Shown: piece by piece, positions 45,453 to 54,200 of the stretch
Layout of the letters: the number at the start of each line of letters is the position of its first letter
Position numbering within the stretch: the first letter of the stretch is position 1
Source of the DNA: Pseudomonas fluorescens
GTDB lineage: Bacteria; Pseudomonadota; Gammaproteobacteria; Pseudomonadales; Pseudomonadaceae
Reading direction: 5' to 3'
Length of the DNA stretch: 64,000 bases
Assembly: GCF_001307155.1 (NCBI RefSeq)
Contig: NZ_CP012830.1
Coordinates: forward strand, 1,288,501-1,352,500
The notes under the pieces: model-generated
The model's database searches: none
What the model was told of the DNA's origin: nothing
What the model saw: only the letters and a program-made list of their open reading frames with translations
Position numbers and translations under genes: made by a program

Positions 45453-46721
45453 TTAACTCCTGGTTTGAACATTGGCGACAAGGTGCTCCGACCCTGCCGT
45501 GTATTGCCCGCCTCGGGCGAGGCGTTTGGCTTGATACATTGCCGCATCGGCGGCATCGAGCAGGGTACCGGGTGTGGCGCCATGATCAGGATAAATCGCA
45601 ATGCCAACGCTGAGTGAGGTCAACACCTGGGTATCGCCTGGCAACTGAACCGGCAGCTCCATGCTGGCGATGATCTTTTCGGCAATTCGTTCGGCGTCTT
45701 CGGTTTTGTGCAACGGCGTCAACAGCACAGCAAACTCGTCACCGCCCAAGCGGGCGACCAGATCCTCTTCACGCAATTGCGCCCGGACTCGGGTTGCCAC
45801 GGCAACCAGCACGGCATCGCCAGCAGCATGGCCGAAGTTGTCATTGATACCCTTGAACCGATCGCTATCGAGAAACAGCACGGCAACCCGTTCATCGTGT
45901 TTGTTGGCATTACGTAACGCGCGAATCAGTCGACCTTCGAAAAACGCCCGATTCGGCAAACCGGTGAGGCTGTCATGACTGGCCTGGTGGGCCAGCGTTT
46001 CGTTTTCGCTTTGCAGGTGGGTTTGCCAGGACTCCAGCTCATCAAGCAAGGCATTGAAGTCGTTGCCCAGACTGTCGAGTTCGGCAATGCGTGCTGGCGG
46101 CACACGACGATCGAGGACCCGCTCCTGGCGCGCGGCGTGAGCGACCTCGGCCAGGCTGCGCAGTGGGCCGGTAATCCCCCGTAGCTGACGGCGTGCCAGA
46201 TACAACGCGACCCAGGCGCTAACCGCCGTACACAAGACAATCCCGGCCAGACCGCTGAGCAAAAAGCGCATCAGACTGCCGCCATGCCCGGTCAGCAGGA
46301 TGCTGCCGATTTCCTGACCTTGATGGAGGATCGGTATGTTGATCGGCTTTTCCAGAAGCGATCGAGCGATCTGCATTTCCAATTCGGAAACCAGACCGGT
46401 TTCCGGTCGCTGCCAACGAGCGAGCAGCTGGCCCTTTTCATCGAACACCTGGGCATCGGCCACTTCTTCTGTGGACGCGATCAGCGCCAGCGCTTCGGTC
46501 GCCGCCGCACTGTCGTTGAACACCACTGCAGCTTCCACCGTGTAATTGATCGAACGGGCAATCAGCTGCAGGTTGTGATCGGCATACACCCGCAAGGCCA
46601 GTACCCCGAGCAAGGTCAGGGACAGACTGGCCATGGCCACGCCAACCAGCGCAACGATCAGGTGTCCACGGCCAATGACCGATTGCAAAGTTGGGCGGTT
46701 GCCGGACCTGAACAGGTTCAT
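45453..46721 (-). CDS. yfiN: Membrane diguanylate cyclase YfiN (TpbB)
   Basis: A 422-residue inner-membrane enzyme that makes c-di-GMP. Two helices (about 20-45 and 152-175) enclose a periplasmic CHASE8 sensor domain; a HAMP (about 178-230) and GGDEF domain follow. The active site GGDEF is intact at 326-330, and the inhibitory site R317-E-E-D320 lies five residues before it, so product inhibition should work. YfiR in the periplasm holds it off. Its start overlaps the yfiR stop by four bases. Confidence 0.96.
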   Translation of the reverse strand: MNLFRSGNRPTLQSVIGRGHLIVALVGVAMASLSLTLLGVLALRVYADHNLQLIARSINYTVEAAVVFNDSAAATEALALIASTEEVADAQVFDEKGQLLARWQRPETGLVSELEMQIARSLLEKPINIPILHQGQEIGSILLTGHGGSLMRFLLSGLAGIVLCTAVSAWVALYLARRQLRGITGPLRSLAEVAHAARQERVLDRRVPPARIAELDSLGNDFNALLDELESWQTHLQSENETLAHQASHDSLTGLPNRAFFEGRLIRALRNANKHDERVAVLFLDSDRFKGINDNFGHAAGDAVLVAVATRVRAQLREEDLVARLGGDEFAVLLTPLHKTEDAERIAEKIIASMELPVQLPGDTQVLTSLSVGIAIYPDHGATPGTLLDAADAAMYQAKRLARGGQYTAGSEHLVANVQTRS

Positions 46722-47293
46722 GGGGCCGCCGCTTTACGGCGAGAGAGTTGCAAGACGCTGGGGTGAATGCGCACACCACTGCGGGCTACCGAGTCGAGGT
46801 TGACCTCAAACGAGACTTGATGGTCACTGACCCGCAGGCAGAACAGGCTGCCTACCGTGCATTGATCGCCCCCCTCGCTGATACTCAGCACCGGATGGCC
46901 TGTCAAAGAAGCGAAGAGCGTGCTGCGCTCTTCATTGGTCAGTTTACCGATGTAGATTGCGTCACACTCACTGGCGATCGCCGGGTAATTGGCCAACAGT
47001 CGCCGAACGACCACCGGACGCCCCGTGGCTTGAGTGGTGCCTTTGACTAAATCGTCGGTGTACTCGGTGGGACCGACCACGCACAAACGCAATTGCGCTG
47101 GCTCCACCGGCCAGCGAGCGTAGCTGAGGATTCCCAACACCACTTGAGTGACCGACATGGCGCGCTGATCAGCCATGCTCGGTGGCGCCTGCAACTCAGC
47201 GAATACAGGAAGGCTCAACAAACAGAAAAGGCCGGCCAGCAGCAGCTGCTTCCAGCCAGCAATGCGTTCTGTCGTCCAGACAGCCAGCTTCAT
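46718..47293 (-). CDS. yfiR: Periplasmic repressor YfiR
   Basis: A 191-residue protein with a signal peptide (GWKQLLLAGLFCLLSLPVFA) and the YfiR domain. With ATG 47291-47293 as start, the four cysteines fall at 71, 110, 145 and 152, the same numbers as the disulfide cysteines of P. aeruginosa YfiR, which strongly supports this start over the ATG eight codons earlier (47317). YfiR binds YfiN in the periplasm and blocks c-di-GMP synthesis. It is the first gene of the operon. Confidence 0.95.
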   Translation of the reverse strand: MKLAVWTTERIAGWKQLLLAGLFCLLSLPVFAELQAPPSMADQRAMSVTQVVLGILSYARWPVEPAQLRLCVVGPTEYTDDLVKGTTQATGRPVVVRRLLANYPAIASECDAIYIGKLTNEERSTLFASLTGHPVLSISEGGDQCTVGSLFCLRVSDHQVSFEVNLDSVARSGVRIHPSVLQLSRRKAAAP

Positions 47294-47643
47294 GCGGGAA
47301 TTCTCGTTGATCGTCATGGATGATGCCGCAACGATAGCATATCCGGTGAAATGCTCACGAAAGCAGCGAGTATTGATAGGCGCCTATTTGTTTATAAAAT
47401 CCTGAAGTAACAATTTGGGGTTTCCTATTTTTCTCTGTTTCACCCCATGTCTACCATCGGCACCAACGTGACCTGTAACCGCACTGCGGTCCTAATAACA
47501 ATAAAAGCTGACAGCGACGTAAGTGAGAGCGGATCCACCGAGATCCGACTCATGAACACCTTTTGCTACTGCCATAACAGCTCGATTCGGTCATGCACCG
47601 GCGTCGAGCCTTGAGTAGTTGAAGGCGTCGTGGAGGTTCACCG
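47294..47643. promoter_or_regulatory. yfiR / isomerase-operon divergent region
   Basis: These 350 bases have no gene. AT-rich DNA lies at about 47385-47440 and 47495-47515, suited to promoters. GGAGG at 47632-47636 is the ribosome-binding site of the isomerase-like gene. No REP element or clear operator was found. Confidence 0.45.
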
Positions 47644-48495
47644 ATGAAACTGGAAATATTTCGTACCCTCTGGGGCTATAGCGCGAGCAAGGCCCAGGCG
47701 CTCGACGAGTTGCTGGAAGCCGGCTTCGATGGCATGGAAGCTCGCCTGCCGTTGGACGTCCGCGAACGAACCGAGTTCGGCGCCTTTCTAAAAGCCAATG
47801 AACTGGCTTACATCAGCACCGTGTTTACCGCTTATGACGTGCTGCCGGAACAATCCGCGTCGCCCACCGAACACCTTCTTGATCTGGACAAAAAACTCGC
47901 TTGGGCTGCCGAGCTCAATCCACGCTTCGTCAATGTGCTGGCCGGCAATGACCGTTGGCCGCTGTCGCAGCAGGTGGAGTTCTTCGGCCAGGCCATGGCG
48001 CTTGCACGCAAGCACGGGCAATTCTGCAGCTTCGAAACCCACCGCTCACGGTCACTGTTCAACCCTTGGCTGACGCTTGAACTGATCCGGCAGCTACCCG
48101 ACCTGCGGTTCACCAGCGATATCAGCCATTGGGTCGTGACGTGCGAGCGACTGTTGAATGATCCGGCGGATGACCTGAGTGCCTTCGTCGAGCGCGTACA
48201 CCATATCCAGGCCCGGGTCGGTTATGACCAAGGCCCGCAGGTTCCCCATCCCGCCGCCCCGGAATACGCCCGGGAACTGGCCTTCCATCAACAGCACTGG
48301 GAAGCCATCTGGCACTCCCAGCAGGCTCGCGGCTATCAGGTCAGCACCCTGACGCCTGAGTTCGGTGCCGACGGCTATTTGCACCACTTGCCCTTCACCA
48401 ATGTGCCGGTCGCCGACCTGTGGTCGCTGAATATCTGGATGGCCAACACAGAGCGCGAACACTTCGATCGCTTCAATCACTCAACCCTCGCGTGA
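47644..48495 (+). CDS. Sugar phosphate isomerase/epimerase-like TIM-barrel protein
   Basis: A 283-residue xylose-isomerase-like TIM barrel. Metal-ligand-type residues are present in order: E131 and H133 (CSFETHRSR), D159 and H162 (TSDISHWVV) and H187 (VHHIQAR). The N-terminal MKLEIFRTLWGYSASKAQAL is that of a small-molecule isomerase subgroup seen in Pseudomonas. The substrate is unknown. It is the first gene of a plus-strand run with an oxygenase and an ABC transporter for amino-acid-like compounds, so it may rearrange the imported substrate or its oxidised product. Confidence 0.8.
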   Translation: MKLEIFRTLWGYSASKAQALDELLEAGFDGMEARLPLDVRERTEFGAFLKANELAYISTVFTAYDVLPEQSASPTEHLLDLDKKLAWAAELNPRFVNVLAGNDRWPLSQQVEFFGQAMALARKHGQFCSFETHRSRSLFNPWLTLELIRQLPDLRFTSDISHWVVTCERLLNDPADDLSAFVERVHHIQARVGYDQGPQVPHPAAPEYARELAFHQQHWEAIWHSQQARGYQVSTLTPEFGADGYLHHLPFTNVPVADLWSLNIWMANTEREHFDRFNHSTLA

Positions 48496-48507
48496 GGTGC
48501 TTGCAAC

Positions 48508-49566
48508 ATGTCCGAGCAGATCAATAACACTACGCCCCAAGCGAACTTCAAGAGCATTCCGGTGGTGGATATCGCCGGTCTGTTCAGCATCGAACGGGAA
48601 CATCGGCTGGTCGTCGCAGAGCAGCTCGGGGTGGCTGCCAGTGACGTCGGCTTTCTCTATATCACCAGCCATGGCATCGATCCGCAGTTAATCACCAACT
48701 TGCGCCAGGCAGCCAAGGACTATTTCGATCAGTCCCTGGAAACCAAGATGCAGCACTACATCGGCACCTCGAAGACTCACAAGGGCTTTGTCCCGGAAGG
48801 TGAAGAGGTTTATGCCAAGGGCAAACCGGATCATAAGGAAGCCTTCGACATCGGCTTCGAAGTCCCGGAAAACGATCCGCTGGTGCTGGCTAACACGCCG
48901 CTGCTCGGGCCGAATGAATGGCCGTCACTGCCAGGTTTCAAGGAAGCCGTGCAGGCCTACTACGCCGCGATCTTCGCCCTCGGTCGACGGCTGTTCGGGG
49001 GCTTCGCCCTGGCATTGGGCCTGGAGGAGGACTATTTCGACAGCATGGTCACCCGGCCGCCCTCGAAGCTGCGGCTGATCCACTACCCGTTCGACGGCAC
49101 GGCTCAGGATGCGCCCGGGATTGGTGCACATACCGACTACGAGTGCTTCACCATTTTGCTGGCAGACAAACCCGGGCTGGAGGTGATGAACAATCTTGGC
49201 CAGTGGATCGACGCACCGCCTATTCCAGGGGCGTTCGTGGTGAACATCGGCGACATGCTCGAAGTCATGACCGCAGGTGCATTCGTTGCGACAGCTCACC
49301 GTGTCCGCAGTGTCAGCGAAGAGCGCTACTCCTTCCCGCTGTTCTATGCCTGCGACTTCCATACCCAGATCAAACCCCTGCCGGGCTTCGCCAAGACCGG
49401 GCAAGAGTATGAGCAGATCGCCATTGGTGAACACATGTACGGCCAGGCGCTGCAGACTTACCAATACCTGCGCAAGCGGGTGGAAAACGGAGAAATAACG
49501 TTGCCGGAGAAGGCGCGTAAGCCTTCGAGCTTCGGGCACCTGAAAAATCAGACGCAACCGTCCTGA
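48508..49566 (+). CDS. 2-oxoglutarate/Fe(II) oxygenase, isopenicillin-N-synthase-like
   Basis: A 352-residue oxygenase with the DIOX_N domain at the start ([19 protein letters not shown]) and the double-stranded beta-helix iron site H208-x-D210 ([12 protein letters not shown]) and H264 (ATAHRVRS), with R273/S275 to bind 2-oxoglutarate. Relatives include gibberellin, ethylene-forming and flavonoid-type enzymes, so the family says only that it hydroxylates or desaturates an organic substrate. It starts 12 bases after the isomerase-like gene. Confidence 0.85.
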   Translation: MSEQINNTTPQANFKSIPVVDIAGLFSIEREHRLVVAEQLGVAASDVGFLYITSHGIDPQLITNLRQAAKDYFDQSLETKMQHYIGTSKTHKGFVPEGEEVYAKGKPDHKEAFDIGFEVPENDPLVLANTPLLGPNEWPSLPGFKEAVQAYYAAIFALGRRLFGGFALALGLEEDYFDSMVTRPPSKLRLIHYPFDGTAQDAPGIGAHTDYECFTILLADKPGLEVMNNLGQWIDAPPIPGAFVVNIGDMLEVMTAGAFVATAHRVRSVSEERYSFPLFYACDFHTQIKPLPGFAKTGQEYEQIAIGEHMYGQALQTYQYLRKRVENGEITLPEKARKPSSFGHLKNQTQPS

Positions 49567-49608
49567 TCATTGCTGTCGGCCACTACTTTCTAATCGGAGT
49601 CACCGAAA

Positions 49609-50409
49609 ATGCTTTACAAAAACAACCGTGCTGCCCGTTTGTCCCTGCTCGCCGCCAGCCTGTTTTGTGCAACTGCCAGCATGGCTTCCGCCGCCACACC
49701 GGGTCAGTTGAAAATCGGCATGGAAATCACCTATCCGCCGTTCGAATCCTATGACAGCCAGAAGAATATCGTCGGCTCCGATCCGGAACTGGCTCAAGCC
49801 CTGGCCAAGCAGATGCAAGCCAAGGCGGAGTTCGTCGATACCAAGTTCCCCAATCTGATTTCCGGCCTGAACTCCGGGCACTACGACGCGATCATCTCCG
49901 GCATGTACATCACGCCAGAGCGTCAGACTCAAGCGATGACCATAGGCTACGCGGTGACGGGCGCGGCAATCATGGCACCGAAAGACAGCGGTCTGAATGC
50001 GCAAACCCCGGAGGACCTCTGCGGCCTGAAAGTCGGGCTGGAACAAGGCACCACCTGGGTCGCTCAATTGAAGAAACTCTCGACCGACTATTGCGTGCCG
50101 AACAACAAGGGCGCCATCACTGTCAGCGAGTTCCCGTCGGCACCGGAAGTGACCCAGGCCCTGCTGTCGAAAAATATCCAGGCCCAAATGGAAATCGCCG
50201 GCGCAGCGAAGATGATCGCCGAACACACCAACGGTCGTGTGGTGGTCACCTCCCAGCATCTGGTCTATCCGCAAACCCTCGGCATCTTCGTCAAGAAAGG
50301 CAACGAGGAGACCTATCAGGCGCTGCTCAAGGCGTTTGATGGTGCGAAAAAAAGCGGTGACTACGCAGCTATCCTGAAGAAGTACAACCTGGAAGAAGCG
50401 TCCAACTAA
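49609..50409 (+). CDS. ABC transporter periplasmic amino-acid-binding protein
   Basis: A 266-residue family 3 solute-binding protein with a signal peptide cut after about residue 28 (ASMASA/ATPG). GQLKIGMEITYPPFES opens the mature domain, DAIISGMYITPERQ marks the hinge and GLKVGLEQGTTWVAQL the second lobe. The ligand should be an amino acid or amino-acid-like molecule. A REP palindrome separates it from the transporter gene; this is a common way to make more binding protein than membrane subunit from one message. Confidence 0.93.
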   Translation: MLYKNNRAARLSLLAASLFCATASMASAATPGQLKIGMEITYPPFESYDSQKNIVGSDPELAQALAKQMQAKAEFVDTKFPNLISGLNSGHYDAIISGMYITPERQTQAMTIGYAVTGAAIMAPKDSGLNAQTPEDLCGLKVGLEQGTTWVAQLKKLSTDYCVPNNKGAITVSEFPSAPEVTQALLSKNIQAQMEIAGAAKMIAEHTNGRVVVTSQHLVYPQTLGIFVKKGNEETYQALLKAFDGAKKSGDYAAILKKYNLEEASN

Positions 50410-50419
50410 GGCGACGCCC

Positions 50420-50484
50420 CTTCGCGGGCCAGCACGCGCCTACAAAAGTACCGCTCCCAGCGCGGGAGCGGCTTACCCGCGAAG
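50420..50484. repeat. REP-type nested palindrome inside the ABC operon
   Basis: Outer arms CTTCGCGGG (50420-50428) and CCCGCGAAG (50476-50484) enclose an inner hairpin CCGCTCCC/GGGAGCGG (50451-50471). It fills the gap between the binding-protein gene and the fused transporter gene. Confidence 0.85.
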
Positions 50485-50508
50485 ATTTCAATGCGGTTCG
50501 AGGTACTT

Positions 50509-52047
50509 ATGCAATTCGATTGGACGTACTTTTTCTCCCTGTTCGCTGACTCCGCCTTCTGGCAAGCCTGCGTCACCGTAATCGAACTCAGTGCCCTGGC
50601 CTGGTTCATCGGCATGCTTCTTGGTTTTCTACTGGCCTCGGCCAAACTGTCGACTTCGGTCTGGCTCAGACTTCCGGCGACCGCTTATATCTGGTTCTTC
50701 CGCAGCATTCCGCTGCTGGTGCTGGTGGTCTTCGTCTACAACCTGCCGCAGTTATTCCCGATGACCGGCTCGGTCCTGTCCAACCCCTTCTACTCCGGGT
50801 TGTTCGCGCTGGTGATCACCGAAGCGGCGTATATGGCAGAGATCCATCGCGGTGGCCTGATATCGGTCGCCAAGGGTCAGAAAGAGGCCGGGCGCGCGCT
50901 GGGTATCGGCTTCCTGGGCTTGCAGCGTTTGATCGTGATTCCTCAGGCTTTTCGCATTTCCCTGCCGACCTTGATCAACGAATACATCACGGTGGTGAAA
51001 CTGACGTCGCTGATCTCGGTGATTTCCCTGACCGAACTGCTGACCGTCGGCCAGCGCCTGTACGCGCAGAACTTCCTGGTCATGGAAACCCTCGGCGCAG
51101 TAGCGGTGTATTACGTGTTTATCGTCAGCGTGTTCGGCTGGTTTTTGCAGCGACTGGAACACCATCTGGATCTGAACCAACGCAAGCCGCAAACCCTAGA
51201 CGAAACCGCCGTAAGCCGACTCAAGGCCCAATCCCAACCGCTGACCAGCACTGCCGGCCTCCCAGTCAATCGCGGTGCGGTACCAGTCCTACAGCTGGAG
51301 AAGATCCACAAGCGCTATGGCAATCACGAAGTGCTCAAGGGCATCGACCTGACTGTCGGCAGTGGTCAGGTGATTTCAATCATCGGCCCGTCAGGCTCAG
51401 GTAAAACGTCGTTGATTCGCACCATCAATGGACTGGAAAGTATTGATCAAGGCGAGATCATGCTATTTGGCGAAAGCTTCATCGGTTCCAACGACACCCC
51501 CAACAGCGCGAAGGTTCGTAGTGGCGTGCGGCATATCGGGATGGTATTCCAGAACTTCAACCTGTTTCCCCATCGCTGCATTCTCGACAACATCACTCTG
51601 GCGCCGCGCTTTCACGGCAGCGCAAAACCCTTGAGTGAACAACGCGCCTATGCGTTGTTGGACAAGGTCGGACTGCTGGCTCACGCGCACAAGTATCCGC
51701 ATCAGCTTTCCGGCGGTCAGCAACAACGGGTAGCGATTGCCCGGGCATTGGCCATGGAGCCGAAGATCATGCTGTTCGACGAACCGACTTCGGCCCTCGA
51801 TCCGGAACTGGTGGGCGATGTATTGAATGTGATCCGCGATTTGGCCAAAGAAGGCATGACCATGCTGATCGTGACCCACGAGATGGACTTCGCGATGTCG
51901 ATTTCCGATCGGGTGATTTTCATGGAAAACGGGAATGTTCAGCTGGATGCCAGCCCGTATGCCATACGCAACAAGCAGACCGGCGAACGTGTTCGACGCT
52001 TCATGGGCCTGACCGCCCAGACCGAAATGCTGCTGGCAGCGGAGTAG
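50509..52047 (+). CDS. Fused ABC transporter permease and ATPase, amino-acid type
   Basis: A 512-residue protein that joins the two halves normally made by separate genes. Residues 1-230 are a HisM/GlnP-type permease with about five helices and the EAA-like loop (EAGRALGIGFLGLQRLIVIPQ). After a linker of about 40 residues comes a complete PAAT-type ATPase: Walker A GPSGSGKTS, signature LSGGQQQR, Walker B KIMLFDEPTSALDPE and switch histidine in IVTHEM. The inferred dimer would have two permeases and two ATPases. ATG 50509 (GAGG upstream) is used since MQFDWTYFF is the family start. It would import the ligand of the preceding binding protein. Confidence 0.93.
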   Translation: MQFDWTYFFSLFADSAFWQACVTVIELSALAWFIGMLLGFLLASAKLSTSVWLRLPATAYIWFFRSIPLLVLVVFVYNLPQLFPMTGSVLSNPFYSGLFALVITEAAYMAEIHRGGLISVAKGQKEAGRALGIGFLGLQRLIVIPQAFRISLPTLINEYITVVKLTSLISVISLTELLTVGQRLYAQNFLVMETLGAVAVYYVFIVSVFGWFLQRLEHHLDLNQRKPQTLDETAVSRLKAQSQPLTSTAGLPVNRGAVPVLQLEKIHKRYGNHEVLKGIDLTVGSGQVISIIGPSGSGKTSLIRTINGLESIDQGEIMLFGESFIGSNDTPNSAKVRSGVRHIGMVFQNFNLFPHRCILDNITLAPRFHGSAKPLSEQRAYALLDKVGLLAHAHKYPHQLSGGQQQRVAIARALAMEPKIMLFDEPTSALDPELVGDVLNVIRDLAKEGMTMLIVTHEMDFAMSISDRVIFMENGNVQLDASPYAIRNKQTGERVRRFMGLTAQTEMLLAAE

Positions 52048-52068
52048 ACCTCGGAGCGGGCCGGGTCT

Positions 52069-52100
52069 TGGTGGCGATAGGTCAAGTCCTCTCGCCACCA
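52069..52100. terminator. Hairpin between the ABC operon and recD
   Basis: TGGTGGCGA (52069-52077) and TCGCCACCA (52092-52100) form a perfect nine-base stem with a 14-base loop in the 65-base gap between two convergent genes. There is no T-run, so it is a weak or factor-aided terminator. Confidence 0.5.
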
Positions 52101-52112
52101 CACTGCACCTGC

Positions 52113-54200
52113 TCACCCCAATTCCAGCATCAACCCGCTCAAGCGCTTGACCTTGCGTCGTACGGCTTCTTCAAAAATCCCGGTACGTGGTTCGATCAGG
52201 CTGAACCAGTTCTTGGCGCGAGTGATTCCGGTGTAGATCAGCTCTTTGGTCAGCACCGGGTTCAGCGCATCGGGCAGGATCAACGCCGTGTGGGCGAATT
52301 CGGAGCCTTGGGATTTGTGCACGGTCATGGCGTAGACGGTTTCCACGTCATTGAGTCGGCTGGGCAAAACAAACCTCACACCTCCCTGACCATCGTTACG
52401 CGCAAAAGCGACACGTAGCACCTGGCGTCCGCCCTCCTGGCCATCGCGCTCAGGCAATTTCAGGGCGATACCGATGTCGCCGTTCATCAAGCCCAGGCCA
52501 TAATCGTTGCGCGTCATCAGTACCGGACGCCCTTCGTACCATTGCTGGTCACTGTCGATCAGCCGCGCCTTGAGCAACGCGCCGGTAATCCGCTGATTCA
52601 GCCCCTCGACACCCCACGGTCCCTTGCGCACGGCACACAGCAACTGGAACGCATCAAAGGCTTGCAAGACATTGCGTGCCCACTCGATCCAGCAAGGATC
52701 GTCGGGAAGTGAGTTGATGGACGGACGCTGGTTGCGCAAGAGACTCAGGTAATGCCGATAACCCTGCGGACCTTCGCCATGGCCTTCGAGCAATAGACGC
52801 TCCAGCGCCCTGTCCTGCTCGCCCTTGAGGGGCAGCGAAAAAAGATCGGCATGACTGCGGGCAGCCAGCAGCTTGCGGGCCTCATCGGCCTGCTGCTGAT
52901 TGACCCAGCGCGCCAGTTGACCAATGCCGCTGCCTTCGCCAAAGCGCCGCGAATGACGCAGCATCACGACCTGCTGGGCCAGCGGGTGAGTGGCGTCGAT
53001 GTCTTCCTGCAAACCGCTGGAACCAAGATTTTCACCACTGACGGCCTCCAGCCAGTCGCGGGTCTGCGGGCTGTACCAACCGGCCTCGGCATCGCGGCAC
53101 AGATCACCGAGAACGGCGCCGGCCTCCACCGACGCCAACTGATCCTTGTCACCGAGCAAGACCAACCGGGCATGCGTCGGCAACGCATCAAGCAGATTGG
53201 CCATCATCTCCAGGTCGATCATCGAGGCTTCGTCGACCACCAGCACATCCAGCGGCAGGCGATTGCCGGCGTGATGGCGGAAATGCCGGGTTCCCGGCCG
53301 GCTGCCAAGCAGACGGTGGACCGTGGTCACGTCAGAGGGGATTTTGTCCCTGACGCTCTCGGCAACTTGCAGTGTGCGAACTTGCTGGCTGATGGACTCT
53401 GTCAGCCGCGCGGCGGCCTTGCCCGTGGGGGCGGCAAGTCGAATCCGCAGTGGCTTGCCCGCCTCCACGGCTGGCGCCTGGAGCAGGGCCAGCAAACGCA
53501 CAACCGTGGTGGTTTTACCGGTTCCAGGCCCGCCCGTAACGATGCTGAATGCACCACGGGTGGCCAGGGCACAGGCGAGTTTCTGCCAATCGATCTGCGC
53601 ACTGGAACTGGCCTGGCCAAACAGGCCACTCAGGCGTTCGGACAGGTCATCGGGTGTTGGTTCATGGACGATAAGTCGTTGGCGCAGCGCACTGTCGATG
53701 CGCCGTTCGTACGTCCAGTAACGGCGTAAATACAGTCGCTTGCCAGACAATACCAATGGGCGCTGCTGTGATTCATCACGCTCATCGACGGCCAGCGCCA
53801 CAAGACTGCTGGATGCCAGGACCTTGCACCAGTGAGCGCCCTCCAATGCTTCAAGCAATTGCGATGGCAACAACAGGGTGCCGGTCTGCAGATCGCCCTC
53901 CGGCGGCAGGGATAGCGCGAAGTCCGGCTCCTTGAGCGTTTCGAACAGATCGAGGCACACATGCCCGTGCCCCAGTTGATGACTGGTCAAGGCTGCTGCC
54001 AGCAACACCAGTGGATCGCCATCGGGCGCCAGTTCGTGGAGGAAAGCAACAAAGGCTTTGTCCAGTGCCCGAAGCCAGCCACGCTCGACCCAGCGCTCGA
54101 GTAACAGCAACAGGTCATCGGCGCGACTCAGCGGTGTCAGTTGCGCAAGGCTCTCGGCCGTCAACGGTGTGGGTAACAAATCGGCAAAGGAACGGCTCAT
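52113..54200 (-). CDS. recD: Exodeoxyribonuclease V alpha subunit
   Basis: A protein of 695 residues, the fast 5'-3' helicase of RecBCD. Walker A is VTGGPGTGKTTTVVRLL, Walker B is DVLVVDEASMIDLEMM, and the C-terminal VYAMTVHKSQGSEFAH and YTGITRAKNW are the UvrD/RecD motifs. It starts four bases inside the recB stop, so recC-recB-recD is one coupled operon. RecBCD processes broken double-strand ends and degrades linear foreign DNA. Confidence 0.97.
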   Translation of the reverse strand: MSRSFADLLPTPLTAESLAQLTPLSRADDLLLLLERWVERGWLRALDKAFVAFLHELAPDGDPLVLLAAALTSHQLGHGHVCLDLFETLKEPDFALSLPPEGDLQTGTLLLPSQLLEALEGAHWCKVLASSSLVALAVDERDESQQRPLVLSGKRLYLRRYWTYERRIDSALRQRLIVHEPTPDDLSERLSGLFGQASSSAQIDWQKLACALATRGAFSIVTGGPGTGKTTTVVRLLALLQAPAVEAGKPLRIRLAAPTGKAAARLTESISQQVRTLQVAESVRDKIPSDVTTVHRLLGSRPGTRHFRHHAGNRLPLDVLVVDEASMIDLEMMANLLDALPTHARLVLLGDKDQLASVEAGAVLGDLCRDAEAGWYSPQTRDWLEAVSGENLGSSGLQEDIDATHPLAQQVVMLRHSRRFGEGSGIGQLARWVNQQQADEARKLLAARSHADLFSLPLKGEQDRALERLLLEGHGEGPQGYRHYLSLLRNQRPSINSLPDDPCWIEWARNVLQAFDAFQLLCAVRKGPWGVEGLNQRITGALLKARLIDSDQQWYEGRPVLMTRNDYGLGLMNGDIGIALKLPERDGQEGGRQVLRVAFARNDGQGGVRFVLPSRLNDVETVYAMTVHKSQGSEFAHTALILPDALNPVLTKELIYTGITRAKNWFSLIEPRTGIFEEAVRRKVKRLSGLMLELG

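Noticed and set aside
46718..47317. Start of yfiR at 47317
   Set aside because: The ATG at 47293 has a better-placed purine stretch and gives cysteine positions identical to those of the P. aeruginosa protein.
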